A stretch of 64,000 nucleotides of DNA from Streptomyces sp. APSN-46.1 (GTDB lineage Bacteria > Actinomycetota > Actinomycetes > Streptomycetales > Streptomycetaceae), in the NCBI RefSeq assembly GCF_022815725.1, contig NZ_JALGRF010000016.1:1-64000 (forward strand), given 5' to 3'. The position numbers were made by a program, and so were the translations under genes. Under the pieces are notes generated by a model. That model was not told where the DNA came from. It did no database searches and worked only from the letters and a program-made list of their open reading frames with translations. Numbering within the stretch: position 1 is the stretch's first letter; every line of letters begins with the position of its first letter. Shown here piece by piece: positions 28,981 to 38,533 of the stretch.

Positions 28981-29943
28981 TCAGTGGTCCGCGACCCCCC
29001 GGGAACCGGTCGCGGAACCCGCCCGGGAGCCCGTCGTCGAGGAGGATTTCGAGCCGGCCGAGGGCGCGGCGGAAGCAGCGGCGGAGGCGGAGTGGGAGGC
29101 GGAGGCGGACGGCGAGGCCTTCCCGGTCCCCTTCGGGGCGGCGCCGCCGTTCCCCTTGGCCGCGGCCTCGACCTGCTCCTTGAGCTTCTGCGGGGTCAGC
29201 GGATTGGCCTGGTCGGCGAAGATGTCCTTGCCGTTCAGCTGGATCGTCGGGGTTCCCCGGAAGTTCCCGGCCTGGAAGGCCTCGTGGGACTTGGCCACCC
29301 AGCTGTTGTGCGTCCCCTCCTCCACGCAGGCGCGGAACTCGGGGGTGTCCAGCCCCTCCACCTTGCCGGCCAGCTCCAGCAGCTTGGCGTTCTTGCCGTA
29401 GGCGTCGTCGACTTCCTGCGGCTGGTTCTGGAAGAGCACGTCGTGGTACGCGGGGAACTTGCCGGCGTCCTGCGCGCAGGCGGCCGCGTTCGCGCTCTTC
29501 AGGGAGCCGCTGCCGCCCATGTTCCCGTCGATCAAGGTGACCAGGTGGTAGTCGACCTTGAGCAGGCCCTTGGCCTCCAGCTCGTGGACGGTGGCCCGGT
29601 AGTTGTCCTCGAAGGCCTTGCAGGCCGGGCAGCGGAAGTCCTCCCACACGGTCAGGGTGGACTTGGCCCCGTCCTTGCCCGTCCGGATCGCCAGCGCGTC
29701 CTTGCCGGTGGCCCCGGAGGGGACGACGACGGGGCCCGCCTTGTCGGTGCCGTCCTTGCCGGTGTTGGCCGCGATCAGGCCGACGACGGCCGCCAGGCCC
29801 AGTACGCCGACCACCGCCGCCGACACGATGAGGGTCCGCCGGCGCTTGTCCCGGGCCTTCTGCCGCTCGCGCTCCTCCTGGAGTCGCTCGCGGGCCGATC
29901 GTTTCGTCGCATCGCGGTTCGCACCGTCGTTCTTCTCGCTCAC
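28981..29943 (-). CDS. Membrane-anchored DsbA-like thioredoxin
   Basis: A 320-aa protein. A basic N-terminus (residues 1-36) is followed by one membrane helix (about 37-58) and an extracytoplasmic DsbA-type thioredoxin domain with EDFRCPACKAF (Cys105, Cys108) and cis-Pro segment FRGTPTIQLNG. The last ~50 residues are Ser/Ala/Gly-rich. The GTG at 29943 is preferred because the upstream ATG at 29970 lies inside a terminator hairpin. It probably catalyses disulfide exchange outside the membrane. A paralogue is at 59856. Confidence 0.9.
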   Translation of the reverse strand: MSEKNDGANRDATKRSARERLQEERERQKARDKRRRTLIVSAAVVGVLGLAAVVGLIAANTGKDGTDKAGPVVVPSGATGKDALAIRTGKDGAKSTLTVWEDFRCPACKAFEDNYRATVHELEAKGLLKVDYHLVTLIDGNMGGSGSLKSANAAACAQDAGKFPAYHDVLFQNQPQEVDDAYGKNAKLLELAGKVEGLDTPEFRACVEEGTHNSWVAKSHEAFQAGNFRGTPTIQLNGKDIFADQANPLTPQKLKEQVEAAAKGNGGAAPKGTGKASPSASASHSASAAASAAPSAGSKSSSTTGSRAGSATGSRGVADH

Positions 29944-29958
29944 GTTCGGCCAAACGAA

Positions 29959-29986
29959 GCGGGGAGGCACTCGCGTGCCTCCCCGC
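29959..29986 (-). terminator. trp operon terminator
   Basis: A perfect 12-bp stem, GCGGGGAGGCAC-tcgc-GTGCCTCCCCGC. Read on the minus strand it is followed by TTCGTTTG. It lies 52 bases after the trpA stop and before the DsbA-like gene. Confidence 0.75.
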
Positions 29987-30038
29987 CCCCACTTCCACCC
30001 GATCGGGCTACAGAACCCGTACGGAGGTCCGTATCGGG

Positions 30039-30865
30039 TCAGTTTCTGCGTACGCCTTCCGCGAGCTCGCCCGCCAGCGCCTCGACGGCGGCCAGGCCGG
30101 CCGGCAGGTCCGGGGCGTCCAGCAGCAGCTTCACGAACGCCGAGCCGACGATCACACCGTCGGCGAAGCCCGCGACCTCCTTCGCCTGGACGGCGTTGGA
30201 GACGCCGAGGCCCACGCAGACCGGGAGCTCACTGGTGGCGCGGGTGCGGCGCACCAGGTCCTGGGCCTGGTTGCCGACCGATTCGCGGGTTCCGGTGACG
30301 CCCATGAGGGAGGCGGCGTAGACGAAGCCGGAGCCGGCCGCCGTGATGGTCGCGAGCCGCGCGTCCTGGCTGCTGGGGGCCACGACGAAGACGGTCGCCA
30401 GACCGTGCTTGTCGGCGTGCTCACGCCACAGCGCGGACTCCTGGACCGGCAGGTCGGGCAGGATGCAGCCCGCGCCGCCCGCCTCCGCCAGCTCGGTGGC
30501 GAACCGCTCGACGCCGTAGCGGTCGATGGGGTTCCAGTACGTCATCACCAGGATCGGGGCCCCGGTCGCCTCGTGCGCCTCGCGGACCGTGCGCAGCACG
30601 TCGGCGATCTTGACGCCGCCGCGCAGCGCGATGTCGTCGGCGGTCTGGATGACCGCGCCGTCGAGGACCGGGTCGCTGTGCGGGAGGCCGACCTCGACCA
30701 CGTCCGCGCCGCCCGCGAGGACGGCCTTGACCGCCTCGATGGCCCCGTCCACGGTCGGGAAGCCGGCCGGGAGGTAGGCGACGAGGGCCGCGCGGTCCTC
30801 GGACTTGGCCTTGGCGAGCGTGTCGCTCAGCAGCTGGATGCGGCCCGTCTTTTCGCTGGCCTTAC

Positions 30866-30869
<4 letters not shown>
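30039..30869 (-). CDS. trpA: Tryptophan synthase alpha chain
   Basis: A 276-aa TIM barrel that cleaves indole-3-glycerol phosphate to indole and glyceraldehyde 3-phosphate. The signature ADVVEVGLPHSDPVLDG holds the catalytic Glu, and GCILPDLPVQES holds the second catalytic Asp. The GTG start overlaps the trpB stop (GTGA), which supports tight coupling and alpha-beta complex assembly. It is the last gene of the trpC-trpM-trpB-trpA unit. Confidence 0.97.
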
Positions 30870-32116
<1,247 letters not shown>

Positions 32117-32174
32117 GCCCAGTACTCCTACGGGTGCGATGGGATGGATGCACCGTATTGCGCCGCCGGTCCGT

Positions 32175-32210
32175 CGTACGCGCACCCCGCTGGGAGCGGG
32201 CGTGCGTACG
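32175..32210 (-). promoter_or_regulatory. Hairpin in trpM-trpB intergenic leader
   Basis: CGTACGCGCACCCCGCT-ggg-AGCGGGCGTGCGTACG forms a long imperfect stem with one bulge in the 199 bases between trpM and trpB. It could attenuate or stabilise the trpBA portion of the message. No T-run is adjacent, so it is not a plain terminator. Confidence 0.35.
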
Positions 32211-32315
32211 CAGGGGCGGCCCGCGCCCGGAGCCGGCGGCTCGGGGCGGCGGACCGTACGGGAGCGCCGCGGGGCGCGGTACGTCAGCCGACGTACCGGG
32301 CCCGGGCAGCTCTCG

Positions 32316-32525
32316 TCACAGCGCGTCTGAGGTACGCCATCGCATGCCGTTGACCTGACCGGGCTCGGAGCCGATCACGTACCGGACCCGCCGCCCGTGG
32401 ACGCGCCGGGCGGGGGCGCGGCAGCCGCGGGGGCGGCAGCCGCGCGCCAGCGGCGCGTGCGCCGTCGGCACGCCGGCCGGGCCGCGGCCCGGTCGGGTGC
32501 GGACGGTGGGAGGGTGCGGGGCCAT
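32316..32525 (-). CDS. trpM: Small tryptophan-biosynthesis modulator TrpM
   Basis: A 69-aa Arg/Pro-rich basic protein between trpC and trpB, the place occupied by trpM (formerly trpX) in S. coelicolor. The C-terminal GCRAPARRVHGRRVRYVIG then EPGQVNGMRWR is the part I recognise as conserved. In S. coelicolor TrpM influences tryptophan production and morphological differentiation. It starts eight bases after the trpC stop. The assignment rests on position, size and the Arg-rich motif. Confidence 0.75.
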   Translation of the reverse strand: MAPHPPTVRTRPGRGPAGVPTAHAPLARGCRPRGCRAPARRVHGRRVRYVIGSEPGQVNGMRWRTSDAL

Positions 32526-32533
32526 GGGACGGG

Positions 32534-33343
32534 TCAGCTCCGTCCGTGGCGCAGGGCGGGGTGGGCGCCGGCGGCGACGAGGTCGGCCACGGCCGCCTTC
32601 GGGTCGCGGCCGGTGACCAGGGACTCCCCGACGAGGACGGCGTCGGCGCCCTCGTTGGCGTAGGCGATGAGGTCGTGCGGACCGCGGATGCCGGATTCGG
32701 CGATCTTGACGATGTGGTCCGGGATCTCGGGGGCGACGCGCTCGAAGGTGGAGCGGTCGACCTTGAGGTCCTTGAGGTTGCGGGCGTTGACGCCGATGAT
32801 CTTGGCACCGGCGGCGACCGCGCGCTCGACCTCCTCCTCGTCGTGGACCTCGACGAGCGGGGTGAGCCCGATGGACTCGGCCCGCTCGATGAGGGAGACG
32901 AGCGCCTCCTGCTCCAGGGCCGCGACGATCAGCAGCACGAGGTCGGCGCCGTAGGCGCGGGCCTCCCAGAGCTGGTACGCCGTGACGATGAAGTCCTTGC
33001 GCAGGATCGGGATGTCCACGCGGGCGCGGACGGCCTCCAGGTCGGCCAGCGAGCCGCCGAATCGGCGCTGCTCGGTCAGGACGGAGATGACCGCCGCCCC
33101 ACCCGCCTCGTAGTCGGCGGCAAGCCCGGCCGGGTCTGCGATGGCGGCCAGCGCGCCCTTGGAGGGGCTGGAGCGCTTGACCTCGCAGATCACCTTGACG
33201 CTGTCACCACGCAGAGCGGCGACACCGTCCTTGGCCTGGGGCGCCTTGGCGGCACGCTCCTTGAGCTCGTCGAGGCTCACGCGCGCCTGCCGTTCGGCAA
33301 GGTCTTCGCGGACCCCTTCGATGATCTCGTCGAGCACACTCAC
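32534..33343 (-). CDS. trpC: Indole-3-glycerol phosphate synthase
   Basis: A 269-aa TIM barrel of normal length. VICEVKRSSPSKGAL holds the catalytic Lys, and ILRKDFIVTAYQLWEARAYGAD and IGVNARNLKDLKVD are family signatures. It converts 1-(2-carboxyphenylamino)-1-deoxyribulose 5-phosphate to indole-3-glycerol phosphate. It is the first gene of the trpC-M-B-A unit. The 170-base region before it contains CTTGCA ... TGCAAG (about 33383-33406), a possible control element. Confidence 0.97.
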   Translation of the reverse strand: MSVLDEIIEGVREDLAERQARVSLDELKERAAKAPQAKDGVAALRGDSVKVICEVKRSSPSKGALAAIADPAGLAADYEAGGAAVISVLTEQRRFGGSLADLEAVRARVDIPILRKDFIVTAYQLWEARAYGADLVLLIVAALEQEALVSLIERAESIGLTPLVEVHDEEEVERAVAAGAKIIGVNARNLKDLKVDRSTFERVAPEIPDHIVKIAESGIRGPHDLIAYANEGADAVLVGESLVTGRDPKAAVADLVAAGAHPALRHGRS

Positions 33344-33516
33344 GCGAGCGGCCCCCTTCCGGGTCGATGACGGTCGGCCGCCTTGCAGACACGTACCACT
33401 GCAAGGTCGACATTCAAATGGTATCCGCAGGTCGCTGCGGCCTCCGCACGGACGTGGGGGTTTCCCAATGGCTGGACATTCGGAATCCGGGCTTCATCCC
33501 GGTCCCCGTCCGGGCC

Positions 33517-33993
33517 TCAGGGCGCCAGGGCGGATCCGAAGGGAAGATTCCGGATGACGACGAAAACCAGGGCCACCGCTCCGATGCCCCACCAGTACTG
33601 CGGCTTCGGGGTGAGCCGGGGGACGGGCCGGCCGCGGTAGGCGCGAGCGAGCCACAGGGCCATGAACGCGGCGAAGCCGAAGTAGCCCACGACCGCCATG
33701 GCATTTGCCCCGAAAGCGGTGGCGAGATCGCCGTGGGCGAACGCGTGGGCGCTGCGCAGTCCGCCGCACCCGGGGCAGAGGATCCCGGTCAGCCGGAACA
33801 GCGGGCAGACCGGGTAGTGGCCGGGTTCATTGGGGTCCACGGTGCCCACGTACGCGAAGGCCGCCGCGACCGAGGCCAGGGTCAGCGCCGGGGCGGCCAG
33901 CCGCCGGACGGGGCCGGGGGTCCGATCGGTGCGACCGGGGGTGCGATCCGGGGTGCGAAGGGAGGCGTCCACCAGCTGATTCTCTCCGGTCAT
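33517..33993 (-). CDS. DUF2752 membrane protein
   Basis: A 158-aa membrane protein. The motif CPLFRLTGILCPGCGGLRSAHAFAHGD is the DUF2752 signature, with a cysteine pair (CPGCG) next to a membrane helix. Hydrophobic helices lie at about residues 35-50, 95-115 and 132-150. Function unknown; it recurs near trp genes in Streptomyces. The N-terminal ~30 residues are Arg/Pro/Thr-rich. Confidence 0.88.
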   Translation of the reverse strand: MTGENQLVDASLRTPDRTPGRTDRTPGPVRRLAAPALTLASVAAAFAYVGTVDPNEPGHYPVCPLFRLTGILCPGCGGLRSAHAFAHGDLATAFGANAMAVVGYFGFAAFMALWLARAYRGRPVPRLTPKPQYWWGIGAVALVFVVIRNLPFGSALAP

Positions 33994-33996
33994 GAC

Positions 33997-34027
33997 AAAA
34001 GGCGCAGCCCGGCGGGGCCGCGCCTTT
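33997..34027 (-). terminator. Terminator after HGxxPAAW gene
   Basis: AAAAGGCGCAGCCC-GGC-GGGGCCGCGCCTTT: a GC-rich stem flanked by A and T runs, 41 bases after the stop of the small HGxxPAAW membrane-protein gene and just before DUF2752. It separates the two transcripts. Confidence 0.75.
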
Positions 34028-34068
34028 CGGATGCGCGCATCGGCACTGCGGTGTCCGGATCGTCCGGG

Positions 34069-34320
34069 TCAGACCTTCGCGGCGGCCTTGTTCGAGGCGA
34101 TGACCACGGCCAGGTCGTCGTGAGGGTGCTTCGGCATGCCCATGCCCGCAGCGCTCATGGCCATGCCCACGACACCACCGAGTGCGACGACGACGAGGCC
34201 GATCCAGAAGCCGATCGGGTTCGCGAGCACCATGAAGGCGCCGGAGACGCAGAAACCGATGAAGGCGATGATGACACCGGTCCAGGCGGCCGGGGTGTGT
34301 CCGTGGCTAGTGCCCGCCAT
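34069..34320 (-). CDS. HGxxPAAW family membrane protein
   Basis: An 83-aa protein beginning MAGTSHGHTPAAWTG, the motif that names the family, followed by two membrane helices (about residues 14-33 and 38-60) and a short polar tail. It is conserved in actinobacteria next to trp genes; function unknown. The ATG at 34320 has GAGGAG eight bases upstream, so the longer frame to 34443 is rejected. Confidence 0.88.
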   Translation of the reverse strand: MAGTSHGHTPAAWTGVIIAFIGFCVSGAFMVLANPIGFWIGLVVVALGGVVGMAMSAAGMGMPKHPHDDLAVVIASNKAAAKV

Positions 34321-34455
34321 GAGTTGCTCCTCGTTGCTCTGTCGCGATGCTGTGCGGAAAGCGCGCGGTCTGTGCCGAACGCTCGGTGTCATTGTCCCGC
34401 ACCGGGCGGGATCGTCGACCACGGGGGTCGCGGTCGGCGTCACTCACCCGTCCGG

Positions 34456-35175
34456 TCAGCCGGTGGGGTCCTCGCCGCGGTCCAGAGCCTTCCACAGGTC
34501 CTCCGGCCGGTCCGGGTCCACCACGGCCGGCGTGCGCGGCCGGGGGCTGCCGTCACGCTCGTAGCGGCCGCCCATCGCGGGCCAGCCGCTGCCGAAGCGC
34601 AGGGCCAGCAGCCCGGCGGCCAGGATCAGGACGGCGCCGGACGCCGTGATGTACGGCCACGTCGTATGGGTCAGTCCCATCACCCGCGCCGCGGTGTCCG
34701 CGGTGGTACGGGCGGCCTCGGCGTCCAGTGCCGCCCGGTCGTCCACGGCGGCCAGCGCGGCCAGGGCGGCGCCCAGGCCGCTCAGCGCGAGCAGCGCGGA
34801 CACCAGCAGGCGGCCCTTGCCCCGTACGGCGAACACGGCGACCAGGGCGGCGAGGCCCACGATGGCCAGGGCCGCCGGGAGCCCGGTGACGGCCCGCCCG
34901 TCCGCCGTCAGCGGGAGCGATCCGTCCGCGACGGCGGCGGTGCCCCGGGCCCAGACCCGGCCGGAGGCGAGCAGGACGACGGTGGCGCCGAGCGCGCCGA
35001 GCAGCAGGGCCGCGGCCACGCTGCGGCGGCCGGCGCGGTCGGCGCGCTCGGCCCTGGCGGCCTGGTCGGCCCGGTCGGCCTGGCTTCCGGGGGCCTCGGC
35101 CTCGGGCCCGGGCGCGTGGTCCGGGTCGGGCGCGGCATCGTTTCGGGGCGGGGGTACGGCACTCACGTACCCCAC
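34456..35175 (-). CDS. TIGR02234 Trp-operon-associated membrane protein
   Basis: A protein of about 239 aa with an acidic, Ala-rich N-terminal 50 residues and four membrane helices (about 52-72, 98-117, 122-142 and 175-195). The extracytoplasmic loop includes GRVWARGTAAV, and TTWPYITASGAVLILAAGLL precedes the last helix. This matches the conserved membrane protein found beside trpE in actinobacteria. GTG starts at 35175 and 35166 are both possible. It is 14 bases downstream of trpE and probably co-transcribed. Confidence 0.85.
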   Translation of the reverse strand: MGYVSAVPPPRNDAAPDPDHAPGPEAEAPGSQADRADQAARAERADRAGRRSVAAALLLGALGATVVLLASGRVWARGTAAVADGSLPLTADGRAVTGLPAALAIVGLAALVAVFAVRGKGRLLVSALLALSGLGAALAALAAVDDRAALDAEAARTTADTAARVMGLTHTTWPYITASGAVLILAAGLLALRFGSGWPAMGGRYERDGSPRPRTPAVVDPDRPEDLWKALDRGEDPTG

Positions 35176-35189
35176 TATCCCCTACGCCC

Positions 35190-36680
35190 TCAGGCGCCGT
35201 GGAGGCGGTTCGCCGCTCCCACCGCGCGCAGCACGGCGGCCGCCTTGTTGCGGCACTCCGCGTCCTCCAGCTCGGGCACCGAATCGGCGACGACCCCGGC
35301 TCCGGCCTGGACGTACGCCGTCCCGTCGCGCAGCAGCGCGGTGCGGATGGCGATGGCCGTGTCGGAGTCCCCGGCGAAGTCCAGATAGCCGACGCAGCCG
35401 CCGTACAGGCCGCGGCGGGAGGGCTCCAGCTCCTCGATGATCTGCATGGCGCGCGGCTTGGGCGCGCCGGAGAGGGTGCCGGCCGGGAAGCAGGCGGTGA
35501 GGACGTCGAAGGCGGTCTTGCCCTCGGCGACCCGGCCCGTCACGGTCGAGACGATGTGCATGACGTGCGAGTACCGCTCGACGCTCATGAAGTCGACGAC
35601 CTCGACGCTGCCCGGCGCGCAGACCCGGCCGAGGTCGTTGCGGCCCAGATCGACGAGCATCAGGTGCTCGGCGCGCTCCTTGGGGTCGGCCAGCAGCTCC
35701 TCGGCGAGGTCGTGGTCCTCCTGCGGGGTGGCCCCGCGGTGGCGGGTGCCGGCGATCGGGTGGACCATGGCCCGCCCGTCCTCGACCTTGACCAGGGCCT
35801 CCGGGCTGGAGCCGACGACGTCGAAGCCGTTCTCGAAGCGGAAGAGGTACATGTACGGGGACGGGTTCGTGGCCCGCAGCACCCGGTAGACGTCCAGCGC
35901 GGAGGCGCGGCAGGGGGTCTCGAACCGCTGCGAGGGCACCACCTGGAAGGCCTCGCCGGCCCGGATCCGCTCCTTCACGTCCTCGACGGCGGCCTGGTAC
36001 TTCTCGCCGCCCCACAGCGCGGAGAAGGCCGGGAGTTCGGAGGCGGGCAGCGGGGTGGGCGCGTAGGGCGCGGGCCGGGCGAGGTCGGCCTCCATCGCGT
36101 CGAGGCGGGCGACCGCGTCGGCGTGGGCCTCGTCCACGCCCGTGTCGAGGTCGTTGTGGTTGATGGCGTTCGCGATGAGCTGGACCGTGCCGTCCCAGTG
36201 GTCCACGACCGCCAGGTCGGAGGTGAGCAGCATGGTCAGCTCGGGCAGCCGGAGGTCGTCCTCGGTGTGCTCGCCGATGCGCTCCAGGCGGCGCACGATG
36301 TCGTAGCCGAGGTAGCCGACCATGCCGCCGGTGAAGGGCGGGGCGCCGGCCGCGAGGTCGCGGGGCGTGTGGAGGGCCTCGACGGTGGCGCGCAGGGCGT
36401 CGAGCGGGTCGCCGTCGGTGGGCACGCCCACGGGCGGGGTGCCGATCCAGTGCGCCTGGCCGTCCCGGACGGTCAGGGTGGAGTCGCTGCGCACGCCGAT
36501 GAAGGAGTAGCGGGACCAGGAGCGGCCGTTCTCGGCGGACTCCAACAGGAAGGTGCCGGGGCGTTCGCCGGCCAGCTTGCGGTAGAGCCCCACCGGGGTG
36601 TCCCCGTCGGCCAGCAGTTTGCGGCTGACGGGGATGACGCGGCGGTCGACCGCGAGCTTGCGGAACGTCTCAAGATCCAT
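35190..36680 (-). CDS. trpE: Anthranilate synthase component I
   Basis: A 496-aa chorismate-using enzyme. The C-terminal catalytic half has PIAGTRHRGATPQEDHDL, SVERYSHVMHIVSTVTG and CFPAGTLSGAPKPRAMQII. The N-terminal half includes LLESAENGRSWSRYSFIGV, which holds the tryptophan feedback site (LLES...S). It makes anthranilate with a glutamine amidotransferase subunit that is not in this window. It follows hisI by 15 bases, so hisI-trpE is probably one transcript. Confidence 0.96.
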   Translation of the reverse strand: MDLETFRKLAVDRRVIPVSRKLLADGDTPVGLYRKLAGERPGTFLLESAENGRSWSRYSFIGVRSDSTLTVRDGQAHWIGTPPVGVPTDGDPLDALRATVEALHTPRDLAAGAPPFTGGMVGYLGYDIVRRLERIGEHTEDDLRLPELTMLLTSDLAVVDHWDGTVQLIANAINHNDLDTGVDEAHADAVARLDAMEADLARPAPYAPTPLPASELPAFSALWGGEKYQAAVEDVKERIRAGEAFQVVPSQRFETPCRASALDVYRVLRATNPSPYMYLFRFENGFDVVGSSPEALVKVEDGRAMVHPIAGTRHRGATPQEDHDLAEELLADPKERAEHLMLVDLGRNDLGRVCAPGSVEVVDFMSVERYSHVMHIVSTVTGRVAEGKTAFDVLTACFPAGTLSGAPKPRAMQIIEELEPSRRGLYGGCVGYLDFAGDSDTAIAIRTALLRDGTAYVQAGAGVVADSVPELEDAECRNKAAAVLRAVGAANRLHGA

Positions 36681-36695
36681 GGCGTGGGTCCCTAC

Positions 36696-37052
36696 CTAGT
36701 CGGCGTCGCTGAGAAGGACATCGGCGTCGAAGCAGGTGCGGGCGCCGGTGTGGCAGGCGGCTCCGACCTGGTCGACCTTGACGAGCACGGTGTCGGCGTC
36801 GCAGTCGAGGGCTACGGACTTCACGTGCTGGAAGTGGCCGGATGTATCCCCCTTGACCCAGTACTCCTGGCGGCTGCGCGACCAGTACGTACAGCGACCG
36901 GTGGTCAGCGTGCGGTGCAGGGCCTCGTCGTCCATCCAGCCGAGCATGAGCACCTCACCGGTGTCGTACTGCTGGGCGATGGCCGGTACCAGACCGTCCG
37001 GGGAGCGCTTGAGGCGGGCGGCGATGGCGGGGTCGAGGGAGGACGTACTCAT
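36696..37052 (-). CDS. hisI: Phosphoribosyl-AMP cyclohydrolase
   Basis: A 118-aa protein (121 aa if the ATG at 37061 is used). It carries the HisI zinc and Mg motifs: CTYWSRSRQEYWVKGDTSG, DCDADT and the cysteine set in GAACHTGARTCF. It opens the adenine ring of PR-AMP in the third step of histidine synthesis. It is separated from the rest of the his cluster by a metal-binding-protein gene and a VapBC pair. Confidence 0.95.
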   Translation of the reverse strand: MSTSSLDPAIAARLKRSPDGLVPAIAQQYDTGEVLMLGWMDDEALHRTLTTGRCTYWSRSRQEYWVKGDTSGHFQHVKSVALDCDADTVLVKVDQVGAACHTGARTCFDADVLLSDAD

Positions 37053-37145
37053 GGGGGACATTGTGCCGCGAGATGGGACCGGTTCTGGATCTCTGTCCGC
37101 CTGATGGGCAGGCGCGGGGCGGGTTCCGGCCGTAGGCTGGCCCGC

Positions 37146-37778
37146 ATGTCTACCCATGCGAAGCGTGAACGCCTGCTGCTGGCGGACCTGTTGGAAGCGG
37201 CGGGCCCGGAGGCGCCGACGTTGTGCGCGGGCTGGAGCGCGCGGGAGCTGGCCGCGCACGTGGTCGTCCGGGAGCGTCGCCCGGACGCGGCGGGCGGGCT
37301 GCTGCTGAACGTGCTGAAGGCGCGGCTGGACAAGGCGATGGAGGAGTACACGGCCAAGCCGTACGAGGAGCTGATCCAGCTGATCCGGACCGGCCCGCCG
37401 AAGATGTCGGTGTACTCGCTGAAGCAGATCGACGAGATCGCGAACGCGGTGGAGTTCTACGTCCACGCCGAGGACGTCCGGCGGGCGCAGCCGGACTGGT
37501 CGCCCCGGCAGCTGGACCCGGTGTTCTCGGACTCGCTGTGGTCCCGCCTGGAGAAGCTGGCCCGCCTGACGGGCCGCCGCTCCCCGGTGGGCCTGGTGCT
37601 GCGCCGCCCGGACGGCCAGACGGCGGTGGCGCACAAGGGGACCCCGGTGGTGACGGTCACGGGCGAGCCGGGTGAGCTGACGCTGTTCTGCTTCGGCCGC
37701 CAGGACGCCGCCGCGGTGGAACTGGACGGCCCGCCGGAGGCGATCGCGAAGCTGACCGTGGCCCAGCTGGGCATCTGA
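37146..37778 (+). CDS. TIGR03085 family metal-binding protein
   Basis: A 210-aa protein, transcribed away from hisI. The N-terminal LLADLLEAAGPEAPTLCAGWSARELAAHVVVRERRPD is the DinB/maleylpyruvate-isomerase-N-like helical bundle with conserved His, as in TIGR03085. The later NAVEFYVHAEDVRRAQP holds further putative metal-binding residues. It may be a mycothiol-dependent or metal-dependent enzyme; the reaction is unknown. Confidence 0.88.
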   Translation: MSTHAKRERLLLADLLEAAGPEAPTLCAGWSARELAAHVVVRERRPDAAGGLLLNVLKARLDKAMEEYTAKPYEELIQLIRTGPPKMSVYSLKQIDEIANAVEFYVHAEDVRRAQPDWSPRQLDPVFSDSLWSRLEKLARLTGRRSPVGLVLRRPDGQTAVAHKGTPVVTVTGEPGELTLFCFGRQDAAAVELDGPPEAIAKLTVAQLGI

Positions 37779-37838
37779 CCCCGCGGAGGCCGGCACCCCC
37801 CGACGCCGGGGCCCGGCCACCCGCGCCCCGGGCCGTGG

Positions 37839-38249
37839 TCAGCTCGTCCGCGGTTGGAGCCGGATCATCGGGATGCCCGGGCGCACCTTGCCGATCGAGG
37901 TGAAATCGTCGTCCACGTGCAGGACCGTGAGCCGGTGCCGCTGTGCGGTCAGGGCGATGAGGATGTCGATCGGGGACGGGCCCCGGTGATGCCCGATCGC
38001 GGCGAGCTCCCGCTGCACGGCGATGATCTGCGGCCACGGGTCATCCAGGGCGGGAACCCAGCCGAAGGTCTGCCCGAGCATGCCGAAGAACGGCTCGAAG
38101 TCCCGGTCGGCCCGCAAGCTCGGCATGAGCTCGGACTCCACCGGGGGGCAGATCGCCACCAGCCCCTGGGCCACGTACCCGGGCCAGGGGTCCCCGATCT
38201 GTCCCCGCAGCAGCCGCCAGACGGCGGAGGTGTCGGCGAGGTAGCTCAC
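37839..38249 (-). CDS. vapC: VapC-type PIN-domain toxin
   Basis: A 136-aa PIN-domain ribonuclease. MSYLADTSAVWRLL has the first catalytic Asp (residue 6), PPVESELMPS the conserved Glu, and SPIDILIALTA and VLHVDDDF the remaining acidic residues. The GTG start overlaps the antitoxin stop (GTGA). Relatives cut specific tRNAs or rRNA when free of antitoxin. Confidence 0.88.
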   Translation of the reverse strand: MSYLADTSAVWRLLRGQIGDPWPGYVAQGLVAICPPVESELMPSLRADRDFEPFFGMLGQTFGWVPALDDPWPQIIAVQRELAAIGHHRGPSPIDILIALTAQRHRLTVLHVDDDFTSIGKVRPGIPMIRLQPRTS

Positions 38250-38464
38250 AGGCCGTCGCGCTCCCGCTGCTCCAACACCTCGAAGTCGAGGAAGTCCTCC
38301 GCGTTCTCCTGGAGCCAGCGCAGTGCCCGGGCACGGTCGTCGGCGCTGATTCCGGCCGCTATCGTCAGCGCTCTGTTGATCGTGTCCCGCTTGGTGGTCG
38401 TGCCGAGCTGCTGCTGGGCGAAGGCGAGCATCCGGTCATCGACGTCGATCACGGTCCTGGCCAT
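38246..38464 (-). CDS. vapB: VapB-type antitoxin
   Basis: A 72-aa protein. The N-terminal ARTVIDVDDRMLAFAQQQLG then TKRDTINRAL is a ribbon-helix-helix DNA-binding domain of the type II VapB group, and the C-terminal helix (LRWLQENAEDFLDFEVL) would neutralise VapC. The ATG at 38464 is chosen because the added upstream residues are Arg-rich noise. An inverted repeat sits 19 bases upstream, as expected for autoregulation. Confidence 0.87.
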   Translation of the reverse strand: MARTVIDVDDRMLAFAQQQLGTTTKRDTINRALTIAAGISADDRARALRWLQENAEDFLDFEVLEQRERDGL

Positions 38465-38482
38465 GCGGCGCCTCCGGGCATT

Positions 38483-38508
38483 GATATACAGGTGGGTATC
38501 AGTATATC
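38483..38508. promoter_or_regulatory. Candidate VapBC operator
   Basis: GATATAC-n12-GTATATC, a perfect 7-bp inverted repeat that is AT-rich against the GC-rich background. It is 19 bases upstream of vapB and 26 bases before the hisF stop. Such sites are bound by the VapB dimer in autoregulated systems. Confidence 0.55.
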
Positions 38509-38533
38509 GCCGGAGGTGCCGCCGCACAGGACG

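Noticed and set aside
33204..33413. Trp leader peptide upstream of trpC
   Set aside because: The candidate frame has only one Trp and overlaps the start of trpC; no terminator/antiterminator pair was seen.
33367..35388. Plus-strand open frame of over 670 codons across DUF2752, HGxxPAAW and TIGR02234 genes
   Set aside because: Low-complexity composition with no motif; the three minus-strand genes have family signatures and ribosome-binding sites.
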